The position numbers and the translations under genes were made by a program. The notes beneath the pieces are model-generated. The model saw only the letters and a program-made list of their open reading frames with translations, had not been told where the DNA came from and did not search any database. Below, piece by piece: positions 1-7,908 of a stretch of 38,736 nt of DNA; the first letter of the stretch is position 1, and each line of letters begins with the position of its first letter. Source of the stretch: Prevotella sp. (GTDB taxonomy: Bacteria > Bacteroidota > Bacteroidia > Bacteroidales > Bacteroidaceae); contig JAFSYY010000024.1 in NCBI GenBank assembly GCA_017455845.1, positions 1 through 38,736 of the forward strand, in the 5' to 3' direction.

Positions 1-9
1 CCGCAGCAA

Positions 10-140
10 CAAGCCGCATGGCACTCCCCTCCCATGTAGGGGAGGGGTAGGGGTGGGGTGACTAACTTTTTCAGTGGCAGGAAGATACAGACCCCACCCC
101 TGCCCCTCCCCTTGAAGGGAGGGGAGTGCCATGCGGCTTG
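10..140. repeat. Long G-rich inverted repeat, about 50-bp arms
   Basis: Arms 10-59 and 91-140 are reverse complements at 46 of 50 positions, with a 31-bp loop between them. Each arm also has its own small inverted repeat built on GGGGAGG/CCTCCCC. The left arm plus the adjacent loop (10-84) recurs in inverted orientation at 36418-36492. The sequence after the right arm (tttttaaagt with ctca) recurs after the copy at the other end of the window. This looks like a dispersed palindromic element rather than a terminator, as no T-run follows it. Confidence 0.85.
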
Positions 141-181
141 TTCGCTTGCGATAGCGGACTTTTTAAAGTGGGCTCACTACT

Positions 182-298
182 TTAACTACTTTAACTCCCT
201 TAACTACTTTAACTCCCTTAACTACTTTAACTCCCTTAACTACTTTAACTCCCTTAACTACTTTAACTCCCCTAACTCCCTTAACTACTTTAACTACT
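182..298. repeat. 9-bp tandem array, 13 units
   Basis: Thirteen consecutive 9-mers without indels, mostly alternating TTAACTACT and TTAACTCCC (one unit begins CTAAC). The stretch is open in one frame, but the predicted peptide is only the repeat (Asn-Tyr-Phe-Asn-Ser type), so I do not call it a gene. Confidence 0.9.
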
Positions 299-432
299 AT
301 TAAGACACGGACAACGGAGGCTAAATGTATGATTTTTTTACCCCAAAAACAGGGGTCTGAAAAATATCATTCTAGAGTAAAACGGAACCAAAAATGCCTC
401 GTTTGGACCCCAAAAATAGCAGGCAAGGTGCA

Positions 433-586
433 ACGGAGGCTCCGCCAAGGTGCGACGGAGCCAGTTTTGAACAGCGACGGAGCCAGTTTTGAACAGCAAC
501 GGAGCCTTGATTGAAGTTCAACGGAAAAAGCGTTGCACCATGGCGGAGCCTCCGTTGCACCTTAACGGAGCCTCCGTTGCAAACCG
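433..586. repeat. 22-bp period array (left array 1), 7 units
   Basis: Units begin at 433, 455, 477, 499, 521, 543 and 565, exactly 22 bp apart. Six of the seven begin ACGGAG or GCGGAG; the unit at 521 has ACGGAA. Units 2 and 3 are nearly identical (GGAGCC then GTTTTGA), and units 6 and 7 share GGAGCCTCCGTTGCA. The others have diverged while keeping the register. A partial unit may precede at 411. The same GGAGCC unit type occurs at 36300-36409. Confidence 0.85.
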
Positions 587-808
587 AAAAAATGGCCATT
601 TTTCGATATGTCTGATTATCAGATGGTTACAAAACCCTCTAGAATCGCGTATTTTCGACCGTAGAAACAGTTGGTGGATTTCGTTGAAATCTAGGGGGTG
701 GTTAATCGTACTTTTTGTAAACTATTTTCCTAACTGCCACCAAATCTTCGACATGGCTGAAAATTTTTTCCTACACGTCGTCGTCTAAGTCGTCGCAGAG
801 TGTAAACC
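587..808. other. Gene-free stretch, nothing recognised
   Basis: AT-rich sequence between two repeat blocks. The only structure seen is a perfect 16-bp palindrome at 588-603 centred on GGCC. No open frame with protein-like composition was found. Confidence 0.5.
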
Positions 809-857
809 CCTGTTTTCCGTGTTGGGACACCCAAGTTGTCCCAACGCGGAAAACAGG
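809..857. repeat. Strong hairpin, 20-bp stem
   Basis: Stem 809-828 with 838-857 is complementary except for one possible G-U pair, around a 9-nt loop. No run of T follows on either strand, so it is not a standard intrinsic terminator. It could stabilise an RNA end or be another dispersed palindrome. Confidence 0.6.
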
Positions 858-871
858 AAAAATTGTAGTCA

Positions 872-981
872 GTGACCTAGGTCGACAGATCGATTGACCT
901 AGGTCACTCGATAGCGAAGGAGGCTCCATCGCATTGCGGTGGAGCCTCTTTCACGTTGCAAAACGGCCTTCTTCAACCTGC
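872..981. repeat. 22-bp period array (left array 2), 5 units
   Basis: Units begin at 872, 894, 916, 938 and 960. The first two contain the palindrome GACCTAGGTC. The next three are of the GGAGCC or related type and each ends in TGC. The array switches unit type without leaving the 22-bp register, as the array at 36168-36409 does. Units 916-959 also form a hairpin (921-932 with 936-947) downstream of the methylesterase gene on its coding strand, but without a T-run. Confidence 0.7.
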
Positions 982-1028
982 AAGGACATGGGAATCATGG
1001 CGACAGGTTTTTGTATGACACATTCGGT

Positions 1029-4000
1029 CTACTTGATGACCATCATCTTTCTGATGGTGCCGTCGCCGCTGCGCACGATATTCAGACCGTAATGCATGGC
1101 GGTAGCACGGCGACCGTCAAGGGTGAAGACGGCTGCGGGCTGACCATTGGAAGCCGGCGTCTGCGTGTTGATGCCGGTAGAAACACTGGCTGTTGTCTTC
1201 TTGCTCAGTCCACCATACTCGTTGACAGCCTGCACCTGCCATTGAGGATTGGAGATTGAAGATTGGCCATTAACCATTGAACAGTCGTGCTCTGTCGCTG
1301 TGGTGAAGCCTACCACCTCATCATTACAGGTGATGACGTAGCAGATGGCGTAGGGCACGGCCTCCCATGAGAGTTTGCCGTTGGCCAGGGTGACAACGGG
1401 TGCATCGCAAGCCTCGCACATCAGGTCGGGCTGCCAGTTATCGTCGCCGCCGCAAACGTTCTTGATGGTGTACTGTGCTGCCTCCTCGTCGGTGAGGTAG
1501 TTCTTCACGTTGAACTTCTCCACCTTCTCGCCAGTGCTGCTGTCTGTATAATAGTAATATGACTCACGCTGCGAGAGATCCACTGGATTGCCGCTGCCAT
1601 CCACGGTGTTGTAGTCGGCCCAGAGAGCGGGCAGTCCGCCCATGGTGTTGTACCAGCCCTTGGCGGGGATGTTGACGTAGGTCTGTGTGTTGATGAACAC
1701 GGTCTTCGGCTCTCCGTGCCAAGGCCGGCCCAGCCACACGTCGCTGACGGTGACACCCTTATGCGGACGGATGACGTTGTTCTGGAACACATAGCCCCAC
1801 TTCGTGTCGGCAGTATGCCAGGGAGCGACGATATATCCGCCCGACGGACGGTTGATCTCCAGTGTGTCGCCGTCAAGGTAGACATCACCGCCGTTGTAGA
1901 TGAAGTCCACGGCACCCTCGATGAGCGAGTTCTTGATGTAGTGGCGGTTCTTCTGCGTGGAGGTGGTGATCCAGGTGTCCTGATAGGAGAGCAGTGCCAC
2001 GCCGTTCAGGGCGATGCGGTCGCCAATGGTGTTGAGGGCCAGTGCCTGCGGGCCTGCCTGCTGCTCATGACCGTAACTGTTCTCCATGGTGAGGTTCTCG
2101 AAGAAGCAGTTGTCGCTGTTCACCACGACGGTGGCACCCACGCTGACATGTACGGCATTCTCACCGCCGGAGAGACGGTTGTCCTTGATAACGGTCTTAT
2201 CGCGATCCTGACCGATGAGGTGTATATAGGGCTTCGTCTTTGGAATGTCGACGTGCTCCTTATAGTCGCCGTTCTTGATGAAGATGAGCCAGGGGCGGGC
2301 ACTGCCTGCCGGGGCAGCATCGATAGCGGCCTGTACGGTGGTGTAGATATTCTCGACGGGGAAACCGTCGAGCACGGAACCGGCGGCATCGACGATGGCA
2401 TCGTAGAGGCGCATCTCGGGCTGCTTGCGCTCCATGGTGGTGAAGTTCAGCGTGACGGCGGCCACGGGCTCACCGCTGCGCGATGTCAGCACGCCCTCGG
2501 GCATCTGGAAGGTATAGGCGGTGTTGTATTTCAGGCCGCTATACTTGAAGATGGCGCTCTTACCGCTTATGATGGGGGTGAGGGTCTCGACGGGGGAACC
2601 GTCGAGCACAAGGGTGGCGGTGATACCCGAAGTAGAACCTTCGGAAACGGCGGCTGCCTTCACCTTGCCGTCGAAGTTGAGGATGATGCTGCCGTTGGCG
2701 CTCACGTCGGTGGCACCCTCGACGGGATTGCTGCTGACGAGTGTTGCCGTCTGCTGCTGTCCGCCTACGGCATCGGCCAGGACGAAGATCTCGGCAATCG
2801 AGGTGCCGTCGTAGTCGCTGGCAACGCCCACCTTCTCAGAGGTGCGGTCTGGCATCCAGCGGATCCATACGCGCTGCTGGTCGTTGGCCTCGGCAGGCAG
2901 GGCAAACTCCTTCGGGCCGTCCCAGCCGCGTGCGGGCGGGTTGAAGGTGCCGATGGTGGTGAAGTTCTCGCCGTCGATGGAGTATTGCACATTGTTCACC
3001 GAGTAGGTGTTGTAATCATCGCCGAGGCACGACGAGATGCTCAGGTTCTCATAGCCCTTCGAGGAGAAAGATATTTCGAAGTACCACTCCTCGGAGAGGT
3101 ATTTCCAGATGCGCGCAGCAAACTTACCGTTCTCCTGACCGTTGCCGATGCCACGTGTGAGCCAGCCCGTGGTGCTGCCCTCTGCGTTGCGCAGCGACAG
3201 CATACCGGCGTTGTCGCTCTCGGCCTTATAGTCGGCGGCGCGGTCTTTGGCAGGCTGGTCGTAGTAGAGGTCCCAGCCCACGATATAGTCAACGGCAGAG
3301 AAGTTGGCGGTGACGCTCTTCTCGCCCGTCATCTTGATTTCGCACTCGGCGTTAGTGCCCGTGGCATCGCCCTCCCAGCCGATGAAGGTCAGGATGCGGT
3401 TGTTCAGGGCGGTGAGTTTTACGACGGTGCCTTCTTCGTAATAATGTACACCATCGACCACGTTACCCGTCGGGGCATACTGCACGAGGTTGTCGTTCAC
3501 GCCCTCTGAGCGTGTGAGGTTCAGGGCATAGACGTTGTTCTTCGTATAGGTGGCAGTCAATATCGTGTTGGCGGCAATGTCGAAACTGTAGGGATTCTCG
3601 GTCGAGACGGTCTCGCCACTCTCGTCGACCCATGCCACGAAGTGATAGCCGAAGTTCTCGGTGGCCGAGACGGTGATGTGCGTGCCCTCGTCGAACTCGC
3701 TGCCCACGGGGTTCGTCGACACTTTACCAGCACCTTCGGTGCCCAGGCTCACGCTGAGCGTATAGACAGGCACGGCCTCGATCTGACCCTCCACGTCGCC
3801 GGTGACCACCACGTCGCTGAAGGCATACTGCTTGTTGGTGGCCAGTCCGCGGATGTAGATCTTCAACTCGACGGGGGAACCGTCGAGCACAGTGCCGAGG
3901 CTCGTGAGGTCGTAGTTATACTCGGTGAAATAGGGTGACTCCTTCACCAACTGCGGACGCTCGTCCTTGGCCAGTTCGACGGGAGAACCGCCGAGCACAG

Positions 4001-4391
4001 TGGCCACCACGTCGAAGTTACCGCCGTTGGTGCCCACACGGCTGGCATGGAAGGCGAACGACTTCGGCGCGAAGGTCAGACCCTTCTTCGGTTTCAGGGT
4101 GAAGATAATGGCACTGGCATCGTCTTGTGTGCCAGCCTGTTCGGTGGGCTGGAACATGGTCTCACAGATGCCGCCGTCGGTGCGTGTGCCGTTCATGGTG
4201 AGTTTCTCGCCCACGGTCATCTCGGCCACGGAGAACAGGCCCTCTTTCGATGCCACGGCTGTTGTGGCACTGGCGGCACCGTCTTTCAAGGGCCACGAGA
4301 GGGTGAAGCCCTTCTCGCTGACGGGCTCGGCATTGACGGTCATCATGCCGAGGAGTGCCAGCAAGGTCAGGAAAAAGTTTGTTTTTTTCAT
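1029..4391 (-). CDS. Secreted multidomain pectin methylesterase (CE8)
   Basis: A 1120-residue protein with an N-terminal signal peptide (about residues 1-21). Two InlB/bacterial-type beta repeats lie at roughly 207-362, a jelly-roll-like region at 365-540 and an Ig-like domain at 555-650. The right-handed parallel beta-helix pectinesterase domain follows at about 670-960, then a fibronectin-like stretch and a C-terminal tail (FTLDGRR through MMVIK). Catalytic signatures are visible: YQDTW near 802, GAVDFIYNGG near 825 and LGRPW near 890. CE8 enzymes demethylate homogalacturonan. It is the third gene of a minus-strand unit, 39 bp after the CE7 esterase. Four copies of a short palindrome encoding V-L-D-G-S-P-V-E-like peptides, and a heptamer array at 1241-1282, are inserted in frame. 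The family call is secure; the accessory domains are approximate. Confidence 0.93.
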   Translation of the reverse strand: MKKTNFFLTLLALLGMMTVNAEPVSEKGFTLSWPLKDGAASATTAVASKEGLFSVAEMTVGEKLTMNGTRTDGGICETMFQPTEQAGTQDDASAIIFTLKPKKGLTFAPKSFAFHASRVGTNGGNFDVVATVLGGSPVELAKDERPQLVKESPYFTEYNYDLTSLGTVLDGSPVELKIYIRGLATNKQYAFSDVVVTGDVEGQIEAVPVYTLSVSLGTEGAGKVSTNPVGSEFDEGTHITVSATENFGYHFVAWVDESGETVSTENPYSFDIAANTILTATYTKNNVYALNLTRSEGVNDNLVQYAPTGNVVDGVHYYEEGTVVKLTALNNRILTFIGWEGDATGTNAECEIKMTGEKSVTANFSAVDYIVGWDLYYDQPAKDRAADYKAESDNAGMLSLRNAEGSTTGWLTRGIGNGQENGKFAARIWKYLSEEWYFEISFSSKGYENLSISSCLGDDYNTYSVNNVQYSIDGENFTTIGTFNPPARGWDGPKEFALPAEANDQQRVWIRWMPDRTSEKVGVASDYDGTSIAEIFVLADAVGGQQQTATLVSSNPVEGATDVSANGSIILNFDGKVKAAAVSEGSTSGITATLVLDGSPVETLTPIISGKSAIFKYSGLKYNTAYTFQMPEGVLTSRSGEPVAAVTLNFTTMERKQPEMRLYDAIVDAAGSVLDGFPVENIYTTVQAAIDAAPAGSARPWLIFIKNGDYKEHVDIPKTKPYIHLIGQDRDKTVIKDNRLSGGENAVHVSVGATVVVNSDNCFFENLTMENSYGHEQQAGPQALALNTIGDRIALNGVALLSYQDTWITTSTQKNRHYIKNSLIEGAVDFIYNGGDVYLDGDTLEINRPSGGYIVAPWHTADTKWGYVFQNNVIRPHKGVTVSDVWLGRPWHGEPKTVFINTQTYVNIPAKGWYNTMGGLPALWADYNTVDGSGNPVDLSQRESYYYYTDSSTGEKVEKFNVKNYLTDEEAAQYTIKNVCGGDDNWQPDLMCEACDAPVVTLANGKLSWEAVPYAICYVITCNDEVVGFTTATEHDCSMVNGQSSISNPQWQVQAVNEYGGLSKKTTASVSTGINTQTPASNGQPAAVFTLDGRRATAMHYGLNIVRSGDGTIRKMMVIK
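1241..1282. repeat. In-frame heptamer array in the methylesterase gene
   Basis: Six consecutive 7-mers in plus orientation: ATTGAGG, ATTGGAG, ATTGAAG, ATTGGCC, ATTAACC, ATTGAAC. The total of 42 bp is a multiple of three, so the minus-strand frame stays open and reads through as a Ser/Asn/Gln-rich loop in the fibronectin-like part. Confidence 0.75.
2352..2375. repeat. Short GC palindrome in CDS (copy 4)
   Basis: CTCGACGG with a short A-rich centre and CCGTCGAG, followed by CAC. It encodes a V-L-D-G-F-P-V-E peptide in the methylesterase just before the catalytic domain. Confidence 0.75.
2586..2609. repeat. Short GC palindrome in CDS (copy 3)
   Basis: Same 24-bp element as at 3867, encoding V-L-D-G-S-P-V-E inside the Ig-like domain of the methylesterase. 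Confidence 0.8.
3867..3890. repeat. Short GC palindrome in CDS (copy 2)
   Basis: CTCGACGG / CCGTCGAG palindrome followed by CAC, encoding V-L-D-G-S-P-V-E near residue 170 of the methylesterase. Identical to copy 3. Confidence 0.8.
3975..3999. repeat. Short GC palindrome in CDS (copy 1, diverged)
   Basis: A diverged copy of the same element, encoding V-L-G-G-S-P-V-E near residue 135 of the methylesterase. Confidence 0.7.
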
Positions 4392-4430
4392 TTTGTTTTA
4401 GTTGATTAGTTGTTAAGTTGATAAAATAGG

Positions 4431-5828
4431 TTATTCTGATAATTGTTTCTTCAGCCATAGCATCTGGCCGTGGTTGGTGTCCTCGCTGGTCCAGTGCTCG
4501 TTGACGGGCGTGATGAGCGACTCCTTAGGAGCGCTGATAAGGTTCCAGACGATATAGGAGGTGGTGGGCGGACAGACGTTGTCGTTGTAGCCCCAGGTCA
4601 TGTAGACAGGACAGGTGATGCGGCGGGCGAAGTTCACCACGTCGTAGTAGGCGAGGGTCTTCACCTTCTCCGGTACGAGCATGTTGTTCATCTTGTTGAA
4701 GTGGGGATAGCCTCCAGCACGGTTGTCAAGGTAGCCGGCCATGTCGGATAATGCCGGGTGGTTGGCCACGCAGGCGGTGACGCGGCGGTCGATGGCGGCG
4801 GTGATGAGCGAGAGGGCACCACCCTGGCTGCCACCCTGCACGAAGACGTTCGTGCCGTCCCACTGAGGCAGCGAGCAGAGGTAGTCGAGGGCACGAACGC
4901 AGGCCACGTAGACATGCTTCATATAGTAGTTGTCGCGGTCGTCGAGGCCGTTGCACAGGTAGCCGTTCTCATGGTCAAAGGCACTGCTCACCTCCTTGAA
5001 CTGCTCGGTGGTCATCTCAGGGTTCAGGCCGTGGATCTCCATCTCCAGACGTATGAAGCCGTTGCGGGCGTAGTAGAGGTTGCGCATGGGCTCCTTGATG
5101 GTCTTCACGCCGGCGCCGGGAGGACAGAGAACAACGGGATATTTTCGATTTACGGATTTTCGATTTACGGACTTTCGATTTACGATTTCCTGCCCCGCAG
5201 TAGGTGAAGCGTCCATGTTTTGCATCACGCCCTTCGGCACCGACAGGTAGCCATAGATGCTGTGGTGCTGGTCGGTATGTAGTTTCAGCAGATACATATC
5301 GGTCTCGTCGGTGCAGTAGTCGTCTATCCTCTCACTTCTCACCTCTAACTTCTCGGCACTCACCTCCTTACGGGCCGCCTCGATGGCAGCCTGCCAGAAG
5401 GTGTCGAAGTCGGCGGGATTCTTAGTAAAGGGCTTCAACTGCTCTGGCGAGAAGCCCACCTTCACGTGGTGCTTGTACGTCGGGGATTGCAAATCGCCTT
5501 CAACGGTTGCCCTCAGCCGAAGGTCTAGGAAGCCGGGAGTCTTCATCGTGCCCATGTCGATGACGGCACGTCCGCCTTTCAGCATCACCTTGCCTGAAGA
5601 CGTGGGCGGCATCATGTCGGGGCCTATCTCGTAAGTCACCTCCACATCCTGCGGAACGCCGTAGCGGTAGAGGCTCACCTCGACCTTGGCGTTCTCGCCC
5701 GTCTTATAGAGCCAGTTGGCGTGGTTGGGAACGGTGAGCCACAGATAGTCGCTGCGGTAGGGATAGTTCTCGGCCTGCGTACTGATACCCAGCAACAGCA
5801 GGCCTAATAATAGAATGGTTCTCATCAT
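4431..5828 (-). CDS. CE7-type acetyl (xylan) esterase, secreted
   Basis: A 465-residue alpha/beta hydrolase with a signal peptide (MMRTILLLGLLLLGISTQA). An N-terminal beta region precedes the CE7 core, where PADFDTFW marks the usual domain start. The nucleophile motif GGSQGG lies near residue 330, an acidic residue in GYNDN near 413 and a histidine region NEHWTSEDTNHG near 450. CE7 enzymes remove acetyl groups from xylan, pectic or small acetylated sugars; the exact substrate is not visible. Its start codon overlaps the stop of the upstream acetylesterase as TGATG, implying translational coupling. Two repeat insertions lie in frame: a heptamer array (5324-5365, peptide K-L-E-V-R-S-E-R) and three 15-bp units (5142-5186, V-N-R-K-S). 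Both sit in stretches not expected in the core fold. Confidence 0.9.
   Translation of the reverse strand: MMRTILLLGLLLLGISTQAENYPYRSDYLWLTVPNHANWLYKTGENAKVEVSLYRYGVPQDVEVTYEIGPDMMPPTSSGKVMLKGGRAVIDMGTMKTPGFLDLRLRATVEGDLQSPTYKHHVKVGFSPEQLKPFTKNPADFDTFWQAAIEAARKEVSAEKLEVRSERIDDYCTDETDMYLLKLHTDQHHSIYGYLSVPKGVMQNMDASPTAGQEIVNRKSVNRKSVNRKYPVVLCPPGAGVKTIKEPMRNLYYARNGFIRLEMEIHGLNPEMTTEQFKEVSSAFDHENGYLCNGLDDRDNYYMKHVYVACVRALDYLCSLPQWDGTNVFVQGGSQGGALSLITAAIDRRVTACVANHPALSDMAGYLDNRAGGYPHFNKMNNMLVPEKVKTLAYYDVVNFARRITCPVYMTWGYNDNVCPPTTSYIVWNLISAPKESLITPVNEHWTSEDTNHGQMLWLKKQLSE
5142..5186. repeat. In-frame 15-bp array, 3 units
   Basis: Three 15-bp units built on TTTCGATTTACG, each adding five residues (V-N-R-K-S) to the CE7 esterase. 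The same motif occurs at 5880-5912 near the C-terminus of the neighbouring acetylesterase. Confidence 0.8.
5324..5365. repeat. In-frame heptamer array in the CE7 esterase gene
   Basis: Six 7-mers in register on the plus strand: CTATCCT, CTCACTT, CTCACCT, CTAACTT, CTCGGCA, CTCACCT. On the coding strand the other two frames contain TGA or TAG, while the used frame is open. Confidence 0.7.
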
Positions 5829-7738
5829 CAGTAGATTATCTTCTTGAACGTACCGTCTGACTGTCGCACGATGCCAAATGATTTACGATTTACTGATTTA
5901 CGATTATCTATCTGTCGTCCGCACAGGTCGTAGGTAGCAGAACCATCCCATCGTGAATTGTCAGTTGGTAAATCGTCAATGCCCGTGGAAGAGGCATCGC
6001 TGGCCATGCCGTGGATAGTAAGGTCAGAGAGGCAGATGGTCTTGCCCGTGGCGGCACCGTTGTACCAGGGATAGACACGTACCAGGAGTTCCTGTCCCTC
6101 GCTGAGTTTGACGACGGGCTTGGCCTCCACGTACTGCATGTTGTTGGCCGGCATCTTCTTCATCTCGAAGATGGTGGTGCGTGTCTCGAAGTTGTCGGTG
6201 CTGTAGTAGATGTGCGAGCACATGCCGTTGCCGCCGCATCCGCACACAAAAAGGCTGATTTCATCGATACTTAGCGTCGTGCCCGTGGCGGGCTTGATGC
6301 CCCACTGGATATAACGGCTGGGGTTGTCGTCGATCTCGTCGGCAGGCCAAGCGTCGCCGGTGAGAAGGTTGCGCTGGGTCTTACGGCTGGCATCGAAGCC
6401 TGTCCACTCCGGCCACGTGGTGTTGGCGTTAGGGTTGGAGTAGCGCTGCACATACATGCCCGTCCAACTCTCTGGTATGACAGTGGCAGGGCCTGTCAAC
6501 TCGTAACTGTCGTCACTCTCCAAGCGCCAGTAGACCTTTACTTCCGTGCCGCCCTCGAGGACGATGGCGGTGGCGGTGACGGGTATCTCGATGGTGCTTC
6601 CTGCGGGCGAGGCAGCAGCGCTGCCATTGGCACTGACGGTGATAGTGCCGGTGAACTGGCCGTTCTCGGCCAGCGTCACCTGGGCGTAGAAGGTCTGCAC
6701 GAGCGTCGAGGCGGCGTAGGTGGCGGTCAGCGCATCGGTCCAGTCTTTCTTGTTGGTGGAGAGGGTGATGCCCTCGGTGGCGGTGATGGTCACGGTGCCG
6801 CTCTCGGGTGTCAGGCCGAAGCCGTTGAGCGTGAACTCCTTGGTCAGCGTCTGACCTCTATAGGCTTCGCCGAAATCACCGTTGGCAGGTGTCACAGAGA
6901 GGTCGGTAGGCAGCACGATGTCGTCGGCCATGATGCCCTGTGCCTTCATCAGACGGGCACACTCGCGGGCCACGAGCAGCGCACCCGTGGTGTTGAAGTG
7001 AGTAGAGCCTTCACCGTCGAAGAGATATTCATGGCACTTCGCATCGCCATAACTCTCGTAGAGGGCGGCGGTGGCGGTGGTCAGGTCGACGAAGGATATG
7101 CCCTTCTCCTTGGCCAGTTGCTCTGAGTGGTAGGCATAGTCCATGGTATGGTCGCTGGCGGGCACGCTATTGCCTGCCTTGGGCCCATCGGCAGTCAGGA
7201 TGCTGAACGAGTCGCCCAGGTCGTGACGGCCGTTGCGGCGAATCTTGCCGCCACTGAAATAACTGCGGCACACGGGCGAGCAGATAATCGGCGTGGCACC
7301 GAGGGCGATGGACTCATCGACAATCTTGCCCAGGTTCTCCTTATAAGTAGAATAAGGTATAGAGCCGCGCAGTTCGCTCCATGTCTGGCCGATGCTCTCG
7401 TAGTAGTCTTTCAACTGATAGCCGTCCATGCCGTCGTTCTTCTCGTCGTTATGGGCGAAGGAGATGATGACGTAATCGCCGGCCTCGACGTTTTTCTTCG
7501 CCGTCTGCCATAGTTCGTTGTATCCGCCGCGTGAGTCGCGGCCGCCACGGGCGTAGTTGACGCAGGTCCATCCGTTGGTCAGGAAGTTGCCGAAGTACAT
7601 GCCCCAGCCCCGTGTCACGGTGGCGTTCTCATCGTAGGGTGCCATGGTCGAGTCGCCCAGTGTGTGTACCTTCTTGGCACTCGATGCAACAAAGAGCATC
7701 GAGGCCAAGGCGAGGAAAAAGAAAAATTTTGATTTCAT
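5828..7738 (-). CDS. Rhamnogalacturonan acetylesterase (CE12-like, SGNH hydrolase)
   Basis: A 636-residue secreted protein. I place the start at 7738 (MKSKFFFFLALASM) because it gives a clean signal peptide and lies about 40 nt after a TAnnTTTG box; upstream in-frame codons fall across the promoter. The SGNH blocks are visible: GDST with Ser30, GGRDS, AHNDE and GSTHFN with the terminal catalytic His. The hydrolase spans about residues 22-270, followed by Ig/BACON-like and jelly-roll-like regions. The tail YDLCGRQ through FKKIIY matches other secreted proteins in this window. CE12 enzymes deacetylate rhamnogalacturonan I. A V-N-R-K-S repeat interrupts the tail. First gene of the three-esterase operon. 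Confidence 0.92.
   Translation of the reverse strand: MKSKFFFFLALASMLFVASSAKKVHTLGDSTMAPYDENATVTRGWGMYFGNFLTNGWTCVNYARGGRDSRGGYNELWQTAKKNVEAGDYVIISFAHNDEKNDGMDGYQLKDYYESIGQTWSELRGSIPYSTYKENLGKIVDESIALGATPIICSPVCRSYFSGGKIRRNGRHDLGDSFSILTADGPKAGNSVPASDHTMDYAYHSEQLAKEKGISFVDLTTATAALYESYGDAKCHEYLFDGEGSTHFNTTGALLVARECARLMKAQGIMADDIVLPTDLSVTPANGDFGEAYRGQTLTKEFTLNGFGLTPESGTVTITATEGITLSTNKKDWTDALTATYAASTLVQTFYAQVTLAENGQFTGTITVSANGSAAASPAGSTIEIPVTATAIVLEGGTEVKVYWRLESDDSYELTGPATVIPESWTGMYVQRYSNPNANTTWPEWTGFDASRKTQRNLLTGDAWPADEIDDNPSRYIQWGIKPATGTTLSIDEISLFVCGCGGNGMCSHIYYSTDNFETRTTIFEMKKMPANNMQYVEAKPVVKLSEGQELLVRVYPWYNGAATGKTICLSDLTIHGMASDASSTGIDDLPTDNSRWDGSATYDLCGRQIDNRKSVNRKSFGIVRQSDGTFKKIIY
5880..5912. 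repeat. In-frame V-N-R-K-S repeat, second location
   Basis: Two copies of GATTTACG-type sequence encoding N-R-K-S-V-N-R-K-S in the C-terminal tail of the rhamnogalacturonan acetylesterase. It is related to the three-unit array at 5142-5186 in the next gene. Confidence 0.75.
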
Positions 7739-7778
7739 TTTTACGTAGTTTGTTTTTGAAGTTATTAAAATCTGGTTG

Positions 7779-7786
7779 CAAAAGTA
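7779..7786 (-). promoter_or_regulatory. Promoter -7 box of the esterase operon
   Basis: TACTTTTG on the minus strand fits the Bacteroidetes -7 consensus TAnnTTTG and lies about 40 nt before the acetylesterase start. The -33 element is weak. Confidence 0.6.
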
Positions 7787-7832
7787 GCAAAAAAATACCG
7801 ATGGAATGGGGGAAAATTGGGTCAATGAGGTG

Positions 7833-7868
7833 AAAAAACGCGTCAAACATGGTGTTTGACGCGTTTTT
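7833..7868 (-). terminator. Intrinsic terminator after the regulator gene
   Basis: A 12-bp perfect stem (7838-7849 with 7853-7864, ACGCGTCAAACA) with a 3-nt loop is flanked by an A-run and a T-run. On the minus strand it ends in six T, just downstream of the regulator stop. It separates the regulator transcript from the esterase promoter. Confidence 0.9.
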
Positions 7869-7880
7869 ATACCCTATAAC

Positions 7881-7908
7881 TATGAATTATGAACTATGAA
7901 CTATGAAC
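7881..7908. repeat. Heptamer array over the regulator stop codon
   Basis: Four 7-mers on the coding (minus) strand: GTTCATA three times, then ATTCATA. The regulator stop TAG at 7896-7894 is formed at a unit junction, and the preceding units encode its last residues. Confidence 0.85.

Noticed and set aside
10-140. Palindrome as a complete transposon or IS end
   Set aside because: No transposase, no target duplication and no internal gene; it is too small to be autonomous.
58-303. 81-codon frame over the 9-bp array
   Set aside because: The peptide is a translation of the palindrome and the tandem repeat only.
809-857. Strong hairpin as terminator of the methylesterase operon
   Set aside because: No T-run on either strand, and it lies about 170 bp beyond the stop with another hairpin in between. 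Kept as a repeat, not a terminator.
1716-3509. Long open frame on the plus strand (597 codons) opposite the methylesterase
   Set aside because: It is a shadow of the real gene: composition is Gly/Val/Asp/Leu-rich with no domain, and the opposite frame has clear catalytic motifs.
7739-7846. N-terminal extension of the rhamnogalacturonan acetylesterase to 7846
   Set aside because: The extension crosses the promoter box and the terminator of the previous gene, and would bury the signal peptide.
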